Shown here in pieces: positions 27,921 through 35,926 of a stretch of DNA of 64,000 nucleotides (the stretch's first letter is position 1; each line of letters opens with the position of its first letter). This stretch comes from Nocardioides nematodiphilus. Its GTDB lineage: Bacteria; Actinomycetota; Actinomycetes; Propionibacteriales; Nocardioidaceae. A model generated the notes under the pieces. That model was not told where the DNA came from. It made no database searches and worked only from the letters and a program-made list of their open reading frames with translations. A program made the translations under genes and the position numbers. The stretch lies in contig NZ_JAIWOY010000007.1 in NCBI RefSeq assembly GCF_020216525.1, forward strand, positions 62,001 through 126,000, given 5' to 3'.

Positions 27921-28996
27921 CGTGCTGTCGTCACCGCCGGAAGCTCGCGCTCGGGCATGGCGAGCGCGACCACCGCCGCGGTCGCCGCAGTCGGTACCGC
28001 CGGGTGGTGCATGTAGACCAGATGGCTCTGGCCGTGCCGGGTGCGGGTCACGACGTCGACCACGACGCCGATCGCGACCAGCACCGCGATGGTCACCATC
28101 CCGGCGAACTGCGCCTCGACGGTGAGGCCGATGTTGGTGCCGGCCAGGTGGCCCAGATACGCGAGCATCGCGAACAGCGTGGCGGTGGAGGCGATGAGCG
28201 CGGCATAGAACGGCAGCGGGCGCTCGTAGCGGAAGAGCGAGAACGCGGTCTGCAGGATGCGGCGTCCGTCGCGGAAGGTGTGCAGCTTCGACTCGCTTCC
28301 GTCGACGCGCGCCCGGAAGCCCACGGGCAGCGAGGTGCACGGCACCCGCAGCGTCAGGCAGTGCACGGTCAGCTCGGTCTCGATCTCGAAGCCGCGCGAC
28401 GTCGCCGGGAAGCTCTTCACGAAGCGACGGCTGAAGACGCGGTAGCCGCTGAGCATGTCGCGCGCGTTCTCGCCGAAGAGCCGGGCGACGACGCCGTTCA
28501 GGAGGCGGTTCCCCCACTCGTGGCCGCCTCGATAGGCCTCGGCGTCCTCGGGCGTCCGGACCCCGAGCACGTGGTCGTACGGGCCCTCCATCAGAGCGCG
28601 GATCATCTGCGGGGCGTGGGCCGCCTCGTAGGTGTCGTCGCCGTCGATGAGCACGTAGATGTCGGCGTCGATGTCGGCGAAGGCCCGCCGCACGACGTTG
28701 CCCTTCCCCGGACGCGACTCGGTCCGCACGATGGCGCCTGCTGCGCGGGCGATCTCGGCCGTGCCGTCGGTGCTGTTGTTGTCGTAGACATAGACGTCGA
28801 TGCCGGGCACGGCCTCGAGCAGGCCCGTCACCACGTTCGCGATGGCGGCGGCCTCGTTGAGGCACGGCACGATCGCCGCGACCCGGTAGCCGGGGAACAT
28901 CGGTGCGCTGGGCCGTAGGTTGCGGACGCGGCGCGCTCCGGGGGCGACGGGGCGCTCGGGGCGGCTGATCTCGAACCAACGTGTCAACTCGGTCAC
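27917..28996 (-). CDS. GT2 glycosyltransferase with C-terminal membrane helices
   Basis: The 359-residue protein starts at GTG 28996, preceded by GGAG at good spacing; ATG 28900 is an alternative. The GT-A domain (about 35-250) has AAIVPCLNEAAAIANVV, VYVYDNNSTDGT and the metal-binding DxD in YVLIDGDDTYEA, then MLSGYRVFSRRFVKSF. These are features of dolichol-phosphate-sugar synthase-like GT2 enzymes. Two or three TM helices follow (about 262-325). It may start assembly on a polyprenyl carrier or make polyprenyl-phosphate sugar for the locus. It is the first gene of the coupled minus-strand operon. Confidence 0.88.
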   Translation of the reverse strand: MTELTRWFEISRPERPVAPGARRVRNLRPSAPMFPGYRVAAIVPCLNEAAAIANVVTGLLEAVPGIDVYVYDNNSTDGTAEIARAAGAIVRTESRPGKGNVVRRAFADIDADIYVLIDGDDTYEAAHAPQMIRALMEGPYDHVLGVRTPEDAEAYRGGHEWGNRLLNGVVARLFGENARDMLSGYRVFSRRFVKSFPATSRGFEIETELTVHCLTLRVPCTSLPVGFRARVDGSESKLHTFRDGRRILQTAFSLFRYERPLPFYAALIASTATLFAMLAYLGHLAGTNIGLTVEAQFAGMVTIAVLVAIGVVVDVVTRTRHGQSHLVYMHHPAVPTAATAAVVALAMPERELPAVTTAR

Positions 28997-29168
28997 GGGG
29001 GTGCTCCGTTCGACGCATGCAGGGGGAACCCGAGAGGGAGCCAACGACGAGGTGGGGACCGGTCGTGGACGTGGATGCAACGAGTTCTCGTTCGCGGAGT
29101 GACGGGTGCTTCGGAAACACTCCCGAAGTGGCCTAGACCACCGCGGGGACCGTGGGTACCTGCTCCCC

Positions 29169-30236
29169 ATGAGGATCGCGATCACCGGAGCCAGTGGCAA
29201 TGTCGGTACGGCGCTGGTGCGCGCCCTGAGCGCGCACGGACACGAGGTCGTCGGCATCGCGCGCCGGCCCCCGGCTCCGAGCAGCAGGTATGCGGAGGCG
29301 GAGTGGCACGCCGTCGACCTGACCGCGGCGGACGCCGTCCCCCGCCTCACCGCGGCCTTCGCGGGCGCGGACGCGGTCGTCCACCTGGCGTGGGCGTTCC
29401 AGCCCACCCACGACCGGGACTACACCGAGCGCCTCGACGTCGGCGGCACGGAGCGGGTGATCGAGGCGGTGCTCGCGGCCGGGGTCCCGCACCTGGTCCA
29501 CCAGTCCTCGCTCGGGGCCTACTCCCCCGCCCCCGCCGACGACCGCCCGGTGCCGGAGACCTGGGCGCGCCGCGGCATCGCCACCTCTCCGTACAGCCGG
29601 CACAAGGTCGCCGCGGAGGAGATCCTCGACGAGACCCTCGCGCGGCATCCCGACCTGATCATCGCGCGCACCCGGCCGGTGCTGATCGGCCAGCGGCTCA
29701 GCGGCTCGGGCCTGCTGCGCTACGCGATGCCGGCCCTGGTCCCGGCGGCCGTGCTCAAGCGGGTGCCGATCCTGCCGGTCGACGGGCGGCTACGGCTGCA
29801 GTTCGTGCATGCCGACGACGTGGCCACCGCGATCCGCCTGATCGTCGAGCAGCACGCCGGCGGCGCGTTCAACCTCGCCGCCGAGGACGTCGTGCCGGTC
29901 GACGCGATCGCCCGGGCCCTCGGCGGGCGTCACGTCCAGGTGCCGCTCCTGGTGCTGCGCCGCCTCGCCGACCTCAGCTGGCGCGCGCACCTCCAGCAGG
30001 TCGACGTCGGCTGGCTCGACATGGCGTACCAGGCGCCGCTGCTCGACAGCACCCGCGCCCGCGTCGAGCTGGGCTGGTCGCCGCAGCACCGCAGTGCCGA
30101 TGTCCTCGCCGAGGTCATCGACGGGATGCGCGCGGGGGCGTACGACGACACCCCCATCCTGCGCCCGCGTCGGGTGCGCGAGGGCGTCGTCCGGGCGCTA
30201 CGGGGAGAGCCGGTCGCCCACCGTCATCGTCCGTGA
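29169..30236 (+). CDS. NAD-dependent epimerase/dehydratase (extended SDR)
   Basis: The 355-residue protein from ATG 29169 has the Rossmann motif ITGASGNVG (about 4-12), DLTAADAVPRL (acidic residue after beta-3), VVHLAW and the catalytic pair in YSRHK (about Y142/K146), with S in HQSSLGAY upstream. ARTRPVLIGQR and FVHADDVATAI are typical of atypical/extended SDRs such as nucleotide-sugar epimerases. It could supply a sugar precursor to the locus, but related proteins also act on other NAD(P)-linked substrates. It is divergent from the GT2 operon. The C-terminus overlaps the convergent GH18 gene by 13 bp. Confidence 0.85.
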   Translation: MRIAITGASGNVGTALVRALSAHGHEVVGIARRPPAPSSRYAEAEWHAVDLTAADAVPRLTAAFAGADAVVHLAWAFQPTHDRDYTERLDVGGTERVIEAVLAAGVPHLVHQSSLGAYSPAPADDRPVPETWARRGIATSPYSRHKVAAEEILDETLARHPDLIIARTRPVLIGQRLSGSGLLRYAMPALVPAAVLKRVPILPVDGRLRLQFVHADDVATAIRLIVEQHAGGAFNLAAEDVVPVDAIARALGGRHVQVPLLVLRRLADLSWRAHLQQVDVGWLDMAYQAPLLDSTRARVELGWSPQHRSADVLAEVIDGMRAGAYDDTPILRPRRVREGVVRALRGEPVAHRHRP

Positions 30237-31795
30237 GCGGCAGCGGCGGCCGAGGGGCCGAGCTTCTGGATCTGCAGGACCTCGGTCGGGGTGAGCGCGC
30301 GCCACGGTGAGGGCACCGCCGCCGTGCCCGGCACGCCGGGGCGATCGCCCTGCGTCCACCACTGCGCCTCGTAGGCGGTGTTCTCGAACAGGACCCGGTC
30401 GCCCTCGTGATAGACGCGGCCGATGCGCCACTCGGGGTAGGTGCCGGCCGCGAGCGTCGGACTCGGCTCGGGGCGCTCCCCCGGCAGCACCGGGCCCAGC
30501 AGCGTCCACGGGGACTCGGTCTGCAGCGGGTCGTCCGGCATGTCGCCGGAGGTCCACCACTTGGCCTCGTAGACGTTGTGGTGCCAGACGACGCGCTCGG
30601 CCTGCACGTAGACGTGCGAGGGCGCCCACACCGGGTACGGCGCGGTGCTGGGATCGTCGGAGGGCATCACGGTGGGGTCAGCGGTCGGCGTGGCCGCCGC
30701 CCGAGGCGTGCTCGCATCGGCGCTCGTGGTGGTGTGGTCGACCCCGGAGAGCGCCGCGGTGAAGGCCGACGGAGCCTGGGTGACGCCGCTGCACGCGTCG
30801 GAGACGATCGTGACGTCGGGATAGTTGGCGCCGCAGGCGCGGTCGCGGTTGAGCGACCACATCGCGACCCGGCCGAGCTTGTGCGCGGTCGCGAAGGAGC
30901 GCAGTCGCGCCGCGTCGGCGAGGGTGAAGACCTCGCCGGCGATGTCGTTCTGGCCGATCATCGCGGTGGCACCCATCCGCTGCCAGACCGCCAGGCCGGT
31001 CGGCCGCTTCCCGCCGTGGGCGTAGACCCTCCCCAGCTGGGTGTGGGCGGCGTTCAGGGCGCTCACGGCCGCCTCACCCATCGTCTGGCCGGACGGGAGG
31101 TCGCCGTAGTCCATGGTCATGAGGTTCACGCCGGCCAGGTCCACGCCGGCGGCGATCGTGCCCGTGACGAGGGCCAGGCCTTCGGCGGTCAGGCCGGAGC
31201 GAGCCACCGGGACCGTGAGCCAGACCTTGACGTGGGTGTCCTCCTGGAGCCGCGCGATGGCCTCGCCGCGGCGTGCGGTGGCGCTCGTGTCCGAGAGCGC
31301 CTTGCCCTCGACGTCCAGATCGATGGTCCTCACCTTGTAGCGGCTCACTACCCCCTTGTACGCGGAGAGCAGCTCGTCGGGTGAGGTGCATCCGACGGCG
31401 AGGTCGGTGTTCGCCTGGCCCCCGAAGGAGACGAGGGGGTTGCCGCCGCGCTGGCGCAGCAGGGCGATGCGGCGGTCGAGGTCGAGCGCGTCGCCGGCCT
31501 CGTCCATCGAGTACGCGCCGCCCCAGCTCGGGGTGCACGGTGCGCCGGGGTCACTGACCACGAAGGAGAGCGTCGCGTCGAGGGCGGCTGCGCTCTCGGG
31601 GGACTCGAAGGGCTCACGAGGCGTCGCGGTGACGTCGACGTAGCCGGAGAAGCCGGGGGCGGACGCGTCGTCGAGCGCTCGGCTCTCCTGGAACCACGTC
31701 CAGCTGCGCAGGGACGCCAGGACGAGCGCCGCGATCACCACGACCAGGAGGGCCAATCGGGGCCACGAGAGCCGCCGTCCATCGAACTGTCCCAC
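30224..31795 (-). CDS. Membrane-anchored GH18-like protein with two chitin-binding modules
   Basis: The 523-residue protein has an N-terminal TM anchor (about 13-30) and a GH18 TIM barrel (about 45-340). The chitinase signature is present as TIDLDVEG (about 158-165), keeping the D-x-D-x-E catalytic residues, and VNLMTMDYG provides the substrate-assisting region. After a Thr/Ala/Pro linker there are two CBM5/12-type repeats (about 394-445 and 453-505), each with YP-W, a central Val-Tyr and the YEA(K/Q)WWT motif. It likely binds and cuts a beta-1,4-GlcNAc-containing polymer at the cell surface. Its placement beside the polysaccharide genes suggests a role in processing that polymer rather than nutrition. 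Confidence 0.88.
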   Translation of the reverse strand: MGQFDGRRLSWPRLALLVVVIAALVLASLRSWTWFQESRALDDASAPGFSGYVDVTATPREPFESPESAAALDATLSFVVSDPGAPCTPSWGGAYSMDEAGDALDLDRRIALLRQRGGNPLVSFGGQANTDLAVGCTSPDELLSAYKGVVSRYKVRTIDLDVEGKALSDTSATARRGEAIARLQEDTHVKVWLTVPVARSGLTAEGLALVTGTIAAGVDLAGVNLMTMDYGDLPSGQTMGEAAVSALNAAHTQLGRVYAHGGKRPTGLAVWQRMGATAMIGQNDIAGEVFTLADAARLRSFATAHKLGRVAMWSLNRDRACGANYPDVTIVSDACSGVTQAPSAFTAALSGVDHTTTSADASTPRAAATPTADPTVMPSDDPSTAPYPVWAPSHVYVQAERVVWHHNVYEAKWWTSGDMPDDPLQTESPWTLLGPVLPGERPEPSPTLAAGTYPEWRIGRVYHEGDRVLFENTAYEAQWWTQGDRPGVPGTAAVPSPWRALTPTEVLQIQKLGPSAAAAAHGR

Positions 31796-31894
31796 CGGTT
31801 CTCCACGCTTGTCTGTTGGTTTCGCACCTGCCGGGCCTCATCGTGCCGGATAATCCGCTGTCGCAAGCAATGATGGGAAAACAACGGGGATCCG

Positions 31895-34243
31895 GTGATG
31901 ATGCGCGCAGGGACGGCACAGGGCGCGGCGTCAGCGACGGCACCGCGGCGTCAGTGGGGCGCGGAGCGTCGGGCGGAGCCGATGCCGATCGTGCATCTGC
32001 GCCCCTCGGTGCGCAAGCTCACCTGGGGCCGCATCGCCATCGCCTTCACGATCCTGTGCTGGGTCGGCTACCTGGTCTCGACGGTCTTCCGGCGCTTCCT
32101 CAACGACGGTGCCGGATTCCGGTTCACCATGGAGGCGCTCGGCTACCTCGCCGTGGTCACCGCACTCAGCTTCTCCGCGCTGATGTATCTCGTCGCGCGC
32201 CAGGGCGCGCTGCGCCGCTTCCGTGAGCACCGCCGGGTGCCGCGCGGCATGCTCGACGCGCACTTCACCCACGAGCACGGCGCCCTCACGGTGCTGGTGC
32301 CGTCCTACGCCGAGGAGCCGGACGTCGTTCGGCTCACGCTGTGGAGCGCGGCGCTGCAGGAGTATCCCGACCTGCGGGTGGTGCTCCTCGTCGACGACCC
32401 GCCGTTCCCCACCGACCCAGAGACCCTCGCGCAGCTCGAGGCCACCCGAGCGCTCGCCGAGGAGATCGACGAGGCCCTGGCGAAGCCCTGCGAGCGGGCC
32501 CAGAGCGCGTACGACCACGCGGTGACCGTGCTGGGCGAGGTCTCGGCGCACACCGTGGCGCCGGTGGAGCTGGTCCGCGGTCTGGCCGAGGAGTACGAGG
32601 CCGCGGCCTCCTGGCTGGAGGAGATGGGCCGCGAGGAGGTCGTCGCCGACCACGTCGCCGAGTTCTTCGTCGAGCAGGTCCTGATGGGCCTCGCCAGCGA
32701 GCTGCGGCTGACCCTGCTGGCCCTCACCGCCGTCGTCGCCGACGGCGGCCAGCTGCCGGCGGTGCGCCTGCTCGAGCTGCACAGCCGCCTCATCTGGATC
32801 TTCGGCGCCCGCCTCGGCACCTTCGAGCGCAAGCGCTACGCCTCGCTGTCCCAGGAGGCCAACAAGGCGATGAACGTCAACGCCTACCTCGGGCTGATGG
32901 GGTCCGCCTGGAGGGCCGAGGAGACCGCGGCCGGCGTCGAGCTGCGGCGCCTGGCGCCGGGCACCGAGGCCGAGCCCGGAGACCTCGACATCGAGATGAC
33001 CGATTACGTCCTGACCCTCGACGCCGACTCGCTGCTGCTGCGCGACTACTGCCTGCGGCTGGTCTACTTCCTGGAGCAGCCGGAGAACGACAAGGTCGCG
33101 ATCGTCCAGACGCCCTACTCGTCGTTCCGCGGCGCCCCGACCCGCATCGAGCGGATCGCCGGCGCCACCACCGACATCCAGCACATCCTGCATCAGGGCC
33201 TGACCGAGTACGACGCCACCTTCTGGGTCGGTGCCAACGCCGTCATCCGCCGCCAGGCGCTCGAGGACATCGTCGAGGTCGACACCGTCGGCGGCCACGA
33301 GATCCGGACCTACATCCAGGACCGCACCGTCATCGAGGACACCGAGTCCAGTGTCGACATCGCGGCGGCCGGGTGGCGGCTGGTCAACTACCCCGAGCGG
33401 CTCAGCTACAGCGCCACCCCGCCGGACTTCGGCTCGCTGGTCGTGCAGCGCCGGCGCTGGGCCAACGGCGGTCTGTTGATCCTGCCGAAGTTCTGGCGCT
33501 CGCGTCGTGCCCGCGCCAAGGCCGGCCAGCCCCTGCGCCTCCTCGAGGTCGCGCTGCGGGTGAACTACATGGCCTCGCTCGCCTGGGCGAGCCTCGGCCT
33601 GATCTTCCTGCTGTTCTACCCCTACGACGGTCGGCTGCTGAGCCCGCTCGTGGTCGGCGCCGCGCTCCCCTACTTCCTCGCGATGGCCAGCGACCTGCGC
33701 CTGTGCGGGCATCGGGGCCTGGACGTGTTCCGCATCTACGGGTTCAACCTCGTCCTGCTGCCCGTCAACCTCGCGGGGGTGCTGAAGTCGGTCCAGCAGG
33801 CGTTCACCGGTGAGAAGATCCCGTTCGCGCGTACGCCCAAGGTGCGCAACCGGACCGCGGCCCCGGGGCTGCACGTGCTCGTCCCGTACCTGGTGGTGGG
33901 CTTCTCCGTGCTCACCGCGTGGCGCGACTTCCACCACCAGAACTGGCCCAACTTCGCCTTCGCCGTCTTCAACGCGGTCCTCGCGCTGGCCGCGATCCGT
34001 GCCTACATCGGCGTGCGGTCCTCGCTCGTGGACATGGCGATGGGCGTGGTGAACTGGCTGATGGTGCCCAAGCGCTCCGTCCCGGTGCAGCCGGAGCTCG
34101 CGCTCGACGGCCCGCAGGCGCAGGCCGTCGACTGGGCGGGCATCCTCTACCACGGCGACCGCCGTCTCGACCGCGACCTGCGCCGCAACGACGACCGCCG
34201 TACGCGCCTGGTCGATGCGCCGAGCCGCCCGCGCCGCCGCTGA
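31895..34243 (+). CDS. Cellulose-synthase-like processive GT2
   Basis: The 782-residue protein starts at GTG 31895; ATG codons follow directly. Two N-terminal TM helices (about 47-100) precede the GT-A domain. Its catalytic set is VLLVDDPP (first Asp), TLDADS (DxD, about 374-379), VIEDTES and QRRRW (about 518-522), the D,D,D,QxxRW series of processive beta-glycan synthases. A charged helical insertion of about 170 residues lies between the first and second aspartates, unusual for BcsA/HasA-type enzymes. Four or five C-terminal TM helices form the channel region. No PilZ domain is seen, so cyclic di-GMP control is not evident. It probably extrudes a beta-linked polysaccharide. Confidence 0.88.
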   Translation: MMMRAGTAQGAASATAPRRQWGAERRAEPMPIVHLRPSVRKLTWGRIAIAFTILCWVGYLVSTVFRRFLNDGAGFRFTMEALGYLAVVTALSFSALMYLVARQGALRRFREHRRVPRGMLDAHFTHEHGALTVLVPSYAEEPDVVRLTLWSAALQEYPDLRVVLLVDDPPFPTDPETLAQLEATRALAEEIDEALAKPCERAQSAYDHAVTVLGEVSAHTVAPVELVRGLAEEYEAAASWLEEMGREEVVADHVAEFFVEQVLMGLASELRLTLLALTAVVADGGQLPAVRLLELHSRLIWIFGARLGTFERKRYASLSQEANKAMNVNAYLGLMGSAWRAEETAAGVELRRLAPGTEAEPGDLDIEMTDYVLTLDADSLLLRDYCLRLVYFLEQPENDKVAIVQTPYSSFRGAPTRIERIAGATTDIQHILHQGLTEYDATFWVGANAVIRRQALEDIVEVDTVGGHEIRTYIQDRTVIEDTESSVDIAAAGWRLVNYPERLSYSATPPDFGSLVVQRRRWANGGLLILPKFWRSRRARAKAGQPLRLLEVALRVNYMASLAWASLGLIFLLFYPYDGRLLSPLVVGAALPYFLAMASDLRLCGHRGLDVFRIYGFNLVLLPVNLAGVLKSVQQAFTGEKIPFARTPKVRNRTAAPGLHVLVPYLVVGFSVLTAWRDFHHQNWPNFAFAVFNAVLALAAIRAYIGVRSSLVDMAMGVVNWLMVPKRSVPVQPELALDGPQAQAVDWAGILYHGDRRLDRDLRRNDDRRTRLVDAPSRPRRR

Positions 34244-34276
34244 TCCCAGGCCCTCCGCGCGCCCTTGTTGTGCTAT

Positions 34277-34288
34277 CTCATATGTGAG
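34277..34288. promoter_or_regulatory. Possible operator/-10 region of the HTH-MurA gene
   Basis: CTCATATGTGAG, an inverted repeat CTCA-4-TGAG, stands out as AT-rich sequence 15 bp before the ATG at 34303, in the overall TATCTCATATGTGAGTTATCG. It could be the -10 region and a binding site for the gene's own N-terminal HTH domain. This is inferred from position only. Confidence 0.35.
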
Positions 34289-34302
34289 TTATCGTCTTCG
34301 GC

Positions 34303-35829
34303 ATGACGGATGACTACAAGGGCCGTATCGGCAACCTGGTCCGCGACGCCCGCAAGCACCGTGGGCTGACCCAGACGCAGCTCGCGGAGCGCCTGGCCAC
34401 GTCTCAGAGCGCCATCAACCGCATCGAGAAGGGCCAGCAGAACCTCTCGCTGGAGATGATCGCGCGGATCGGCAGCGCTCTGGAGTCCGAGATCGTCGCC
34501 CTCGGCGCCGGTCCGACGCACCTGCGTGTCACCGGCCCCACCACCCTGTCGGGCGAGATCGACGTCAAGACCTCGAAGAACGCCGGGGTCGCGCTGCTGT
34601 GCGCCACCCTGCTGAACAAGGGGCGCACGACGCTGCGCAAGGTCGCGCGCATCGAGGAGGTCAACCGCCTGCTCGAGGTGCTCAACTCCCTGGGCGTGCA
34701 GACCCGCTGGCTCAACGAGGACAACGACCTCGAGATCATCCCGCCCAAGGTGCTGCGTCTCGACGCGATCGACGAGGCCGCCGCCCGTCGTACCCGCTCG
34801 GTGATCATGTTCCTGGGCCCGCTGCTGCACCGCTCCGAGGAGTTCCAGCTGCCGTACGCCGGCGGCTGCAACCTCGGCGAGCGCACCGTCGAGCCGCACA
34901 TGGCCGCGCTGCGTCCGTTCGGGCTGCAGGTCAAGGCCACCGACGGCTCGTACCACGCCTCGGTCGACCCGAAGATCCAGCCCGGTCGCCCGATCGTCCT
35001 CACCGAGCGCGGCGACACCGTCACGGAGAACGCGCTGATGGCCGCGGCGCTGCACCCCGGCACCACCGTGATCCGCAACGCCTCGTCGAACTACATGGTC
35101 CAGGACCTGTGCTTCTACCTGCAGAAGCTCGGCGTGACCGTCGAGGGCATCGGCACCACCACGCTCACCGTCACGGGCCTGGAGGAGATCGACGTCGACC
35201 TCGAGTACGCGCCGTCCGAGGACCCCATCGAGGCGATGTCGCTGCTCGCCGCGGCGATCGTGACCAGCTCCGAGATCACCATCCGCCGGGTGCCGATCGA
35301 GTTCATGGAGATCGAGCTCGCGACCCTGGAGGAGATGGGCTTCTCCTACGAGCGTGGCGCGGAGTACGCCGCCCTCAACGGCAAGACCCGGCTGGTCGAC
35401 ATCGTCACCAAGCGCTCCATGCTGCGCGCTCCGCTCGACAAGATCCACCCGATGCCGTTCCCCGGCCTCAACATCGACAACCTGCCGTTCTTCGCCGTGA
35501 TCGCGGCCGTCGCCCAGGGCCAGACACTGTTGCACGACTGGGTCTACGAGAACCGCGCGATCTACCTGACCGAGCTCAACAAGCTCGGCGGCCAGGTCAA
35601 GCTGCTCGACCCGCACCGCGTGATGATCGAGGGCCCGACGCACTTCTCCGGCACCGAGATCGTCTGCCCGCCGGCGCTGCGTCCGGCCGTGGTGATCCTG
35701 CTGGCGATGCTGGCCGCCAAGGGCACCTCGGTGCTGCGCTCCACGTACGTGATCGCGCGTGGGTACGAGGACCTCGCCGAGCGTCTGAACCAGCTCGGTG
35801 CCAACATCGAGCCCTTCCGCGACATCTGA
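34303..35829 (+). CDS. XRE-type HTH fused to a MurA-like UDP-GlcNAc enolpyruvyl transferase
   Basis: The 508-residue protein has an N-terminal Cro/C1-type helix-turn-helix (about 6-65; GLTQTQLAERLATSQSAINRIEKG) joined to a full MurA/EPSP-synthase-like fold (about 72-508). MurA catalytic features are retained: Lys-Asn in TSKNAG (about 91-96), the reactive cysteine in GGCNLGER (about C189), and the C-terminal YVIARGYEDLAERLNQLGANIE. It may therefore transfer enolpyruvate to UDP-GlcNAc. However, the HTH suggests a metabolite-sensing regulator, or an enzyme that binds DNA. The genome would normally encode a separate housekeeping MurA elsewhere. It follows the GT2 gene by 59 bp. Confidence 0.88.
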   Translation: MTDDYKGRIGNLVRDARKHRGLTQTQLAERLATSQSAINRIEKGQQNLSLEMIARIGSALESEIVALGAGPTHLRVTGPTTLSGEIDVKTSKNAGVALLCATLLNKGRTTLRKVARIEEVNRLLEVLNSLGVQTRWLNEDNDLEIIPPKVLRLDAIDEAAARRTRSVIMFLGPLLHRSEEFQLPYAGGCNLGERTVEPHMAALRPFGLQVKATDGSYHASVDPKIQPGRPIVLTERGDTVTENALMAAALHPGTTVIRNASSNYMVQDLCFYLQKLGVTVEGIGTTTLTVTGLEEIDVDLEYAPSEDPIEAMSLLAAAIVTSSEITIRRVPIEFMEIELATLEEMGFSYERGAEYAALNGKTRLVDIVTKRSMLRAPLDKIHPMPFPGLNIDNLPFFAVIAAVAQGQTLLHDWVYENRAIYLTELNKLGGQVKLLDPHRVMIEGPTHFSGTEIVCPPALRPAVVILLAMLAAKGTSVLRSTYVIARGYEDLAERLNQLGANIEPFRDI

Positions 35830-35903
35830 GCCGCACCCGGCCCGAACGAGCAGAAGGAGGCCCCGGCGCGGGGGTGCGGCGGCTGGGCGGTCTGGGCGTC
35901 GGC

Positions 35904-35926
35904 CCCCCCCCCCGTGGGGGGCCGTG
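35904..35926. other. C11/G6 homopolymer hairpin between convergent genes
   Basis: Eleven consecutive C residues (35903-35913) are followed by GTG and a G-run, then GCC, so the C and G tracts can pair. This sits 74 bp after the murA-like stop and at the 3' end of the GH106-like gene. It may be a terminator, but a homopolymer of this length is also a common site of sequence or assembly error. The neighbouring gene's lack of a stop points to the latter. Confidence 0.55.

Noticed and set aside
31931..34153. A 740-residue minus-strand open frame
   Set aside because: Antisense to the processive GT2 with complete catalytic motifs; residue composition is unlike a folded protein.
34273..35922. Extension of the GH106 frame to the window position 34273
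   Set aside because: This part is antisense to the whole MurA-like gene and begins after a homopolymer tract; not a real coding extension.
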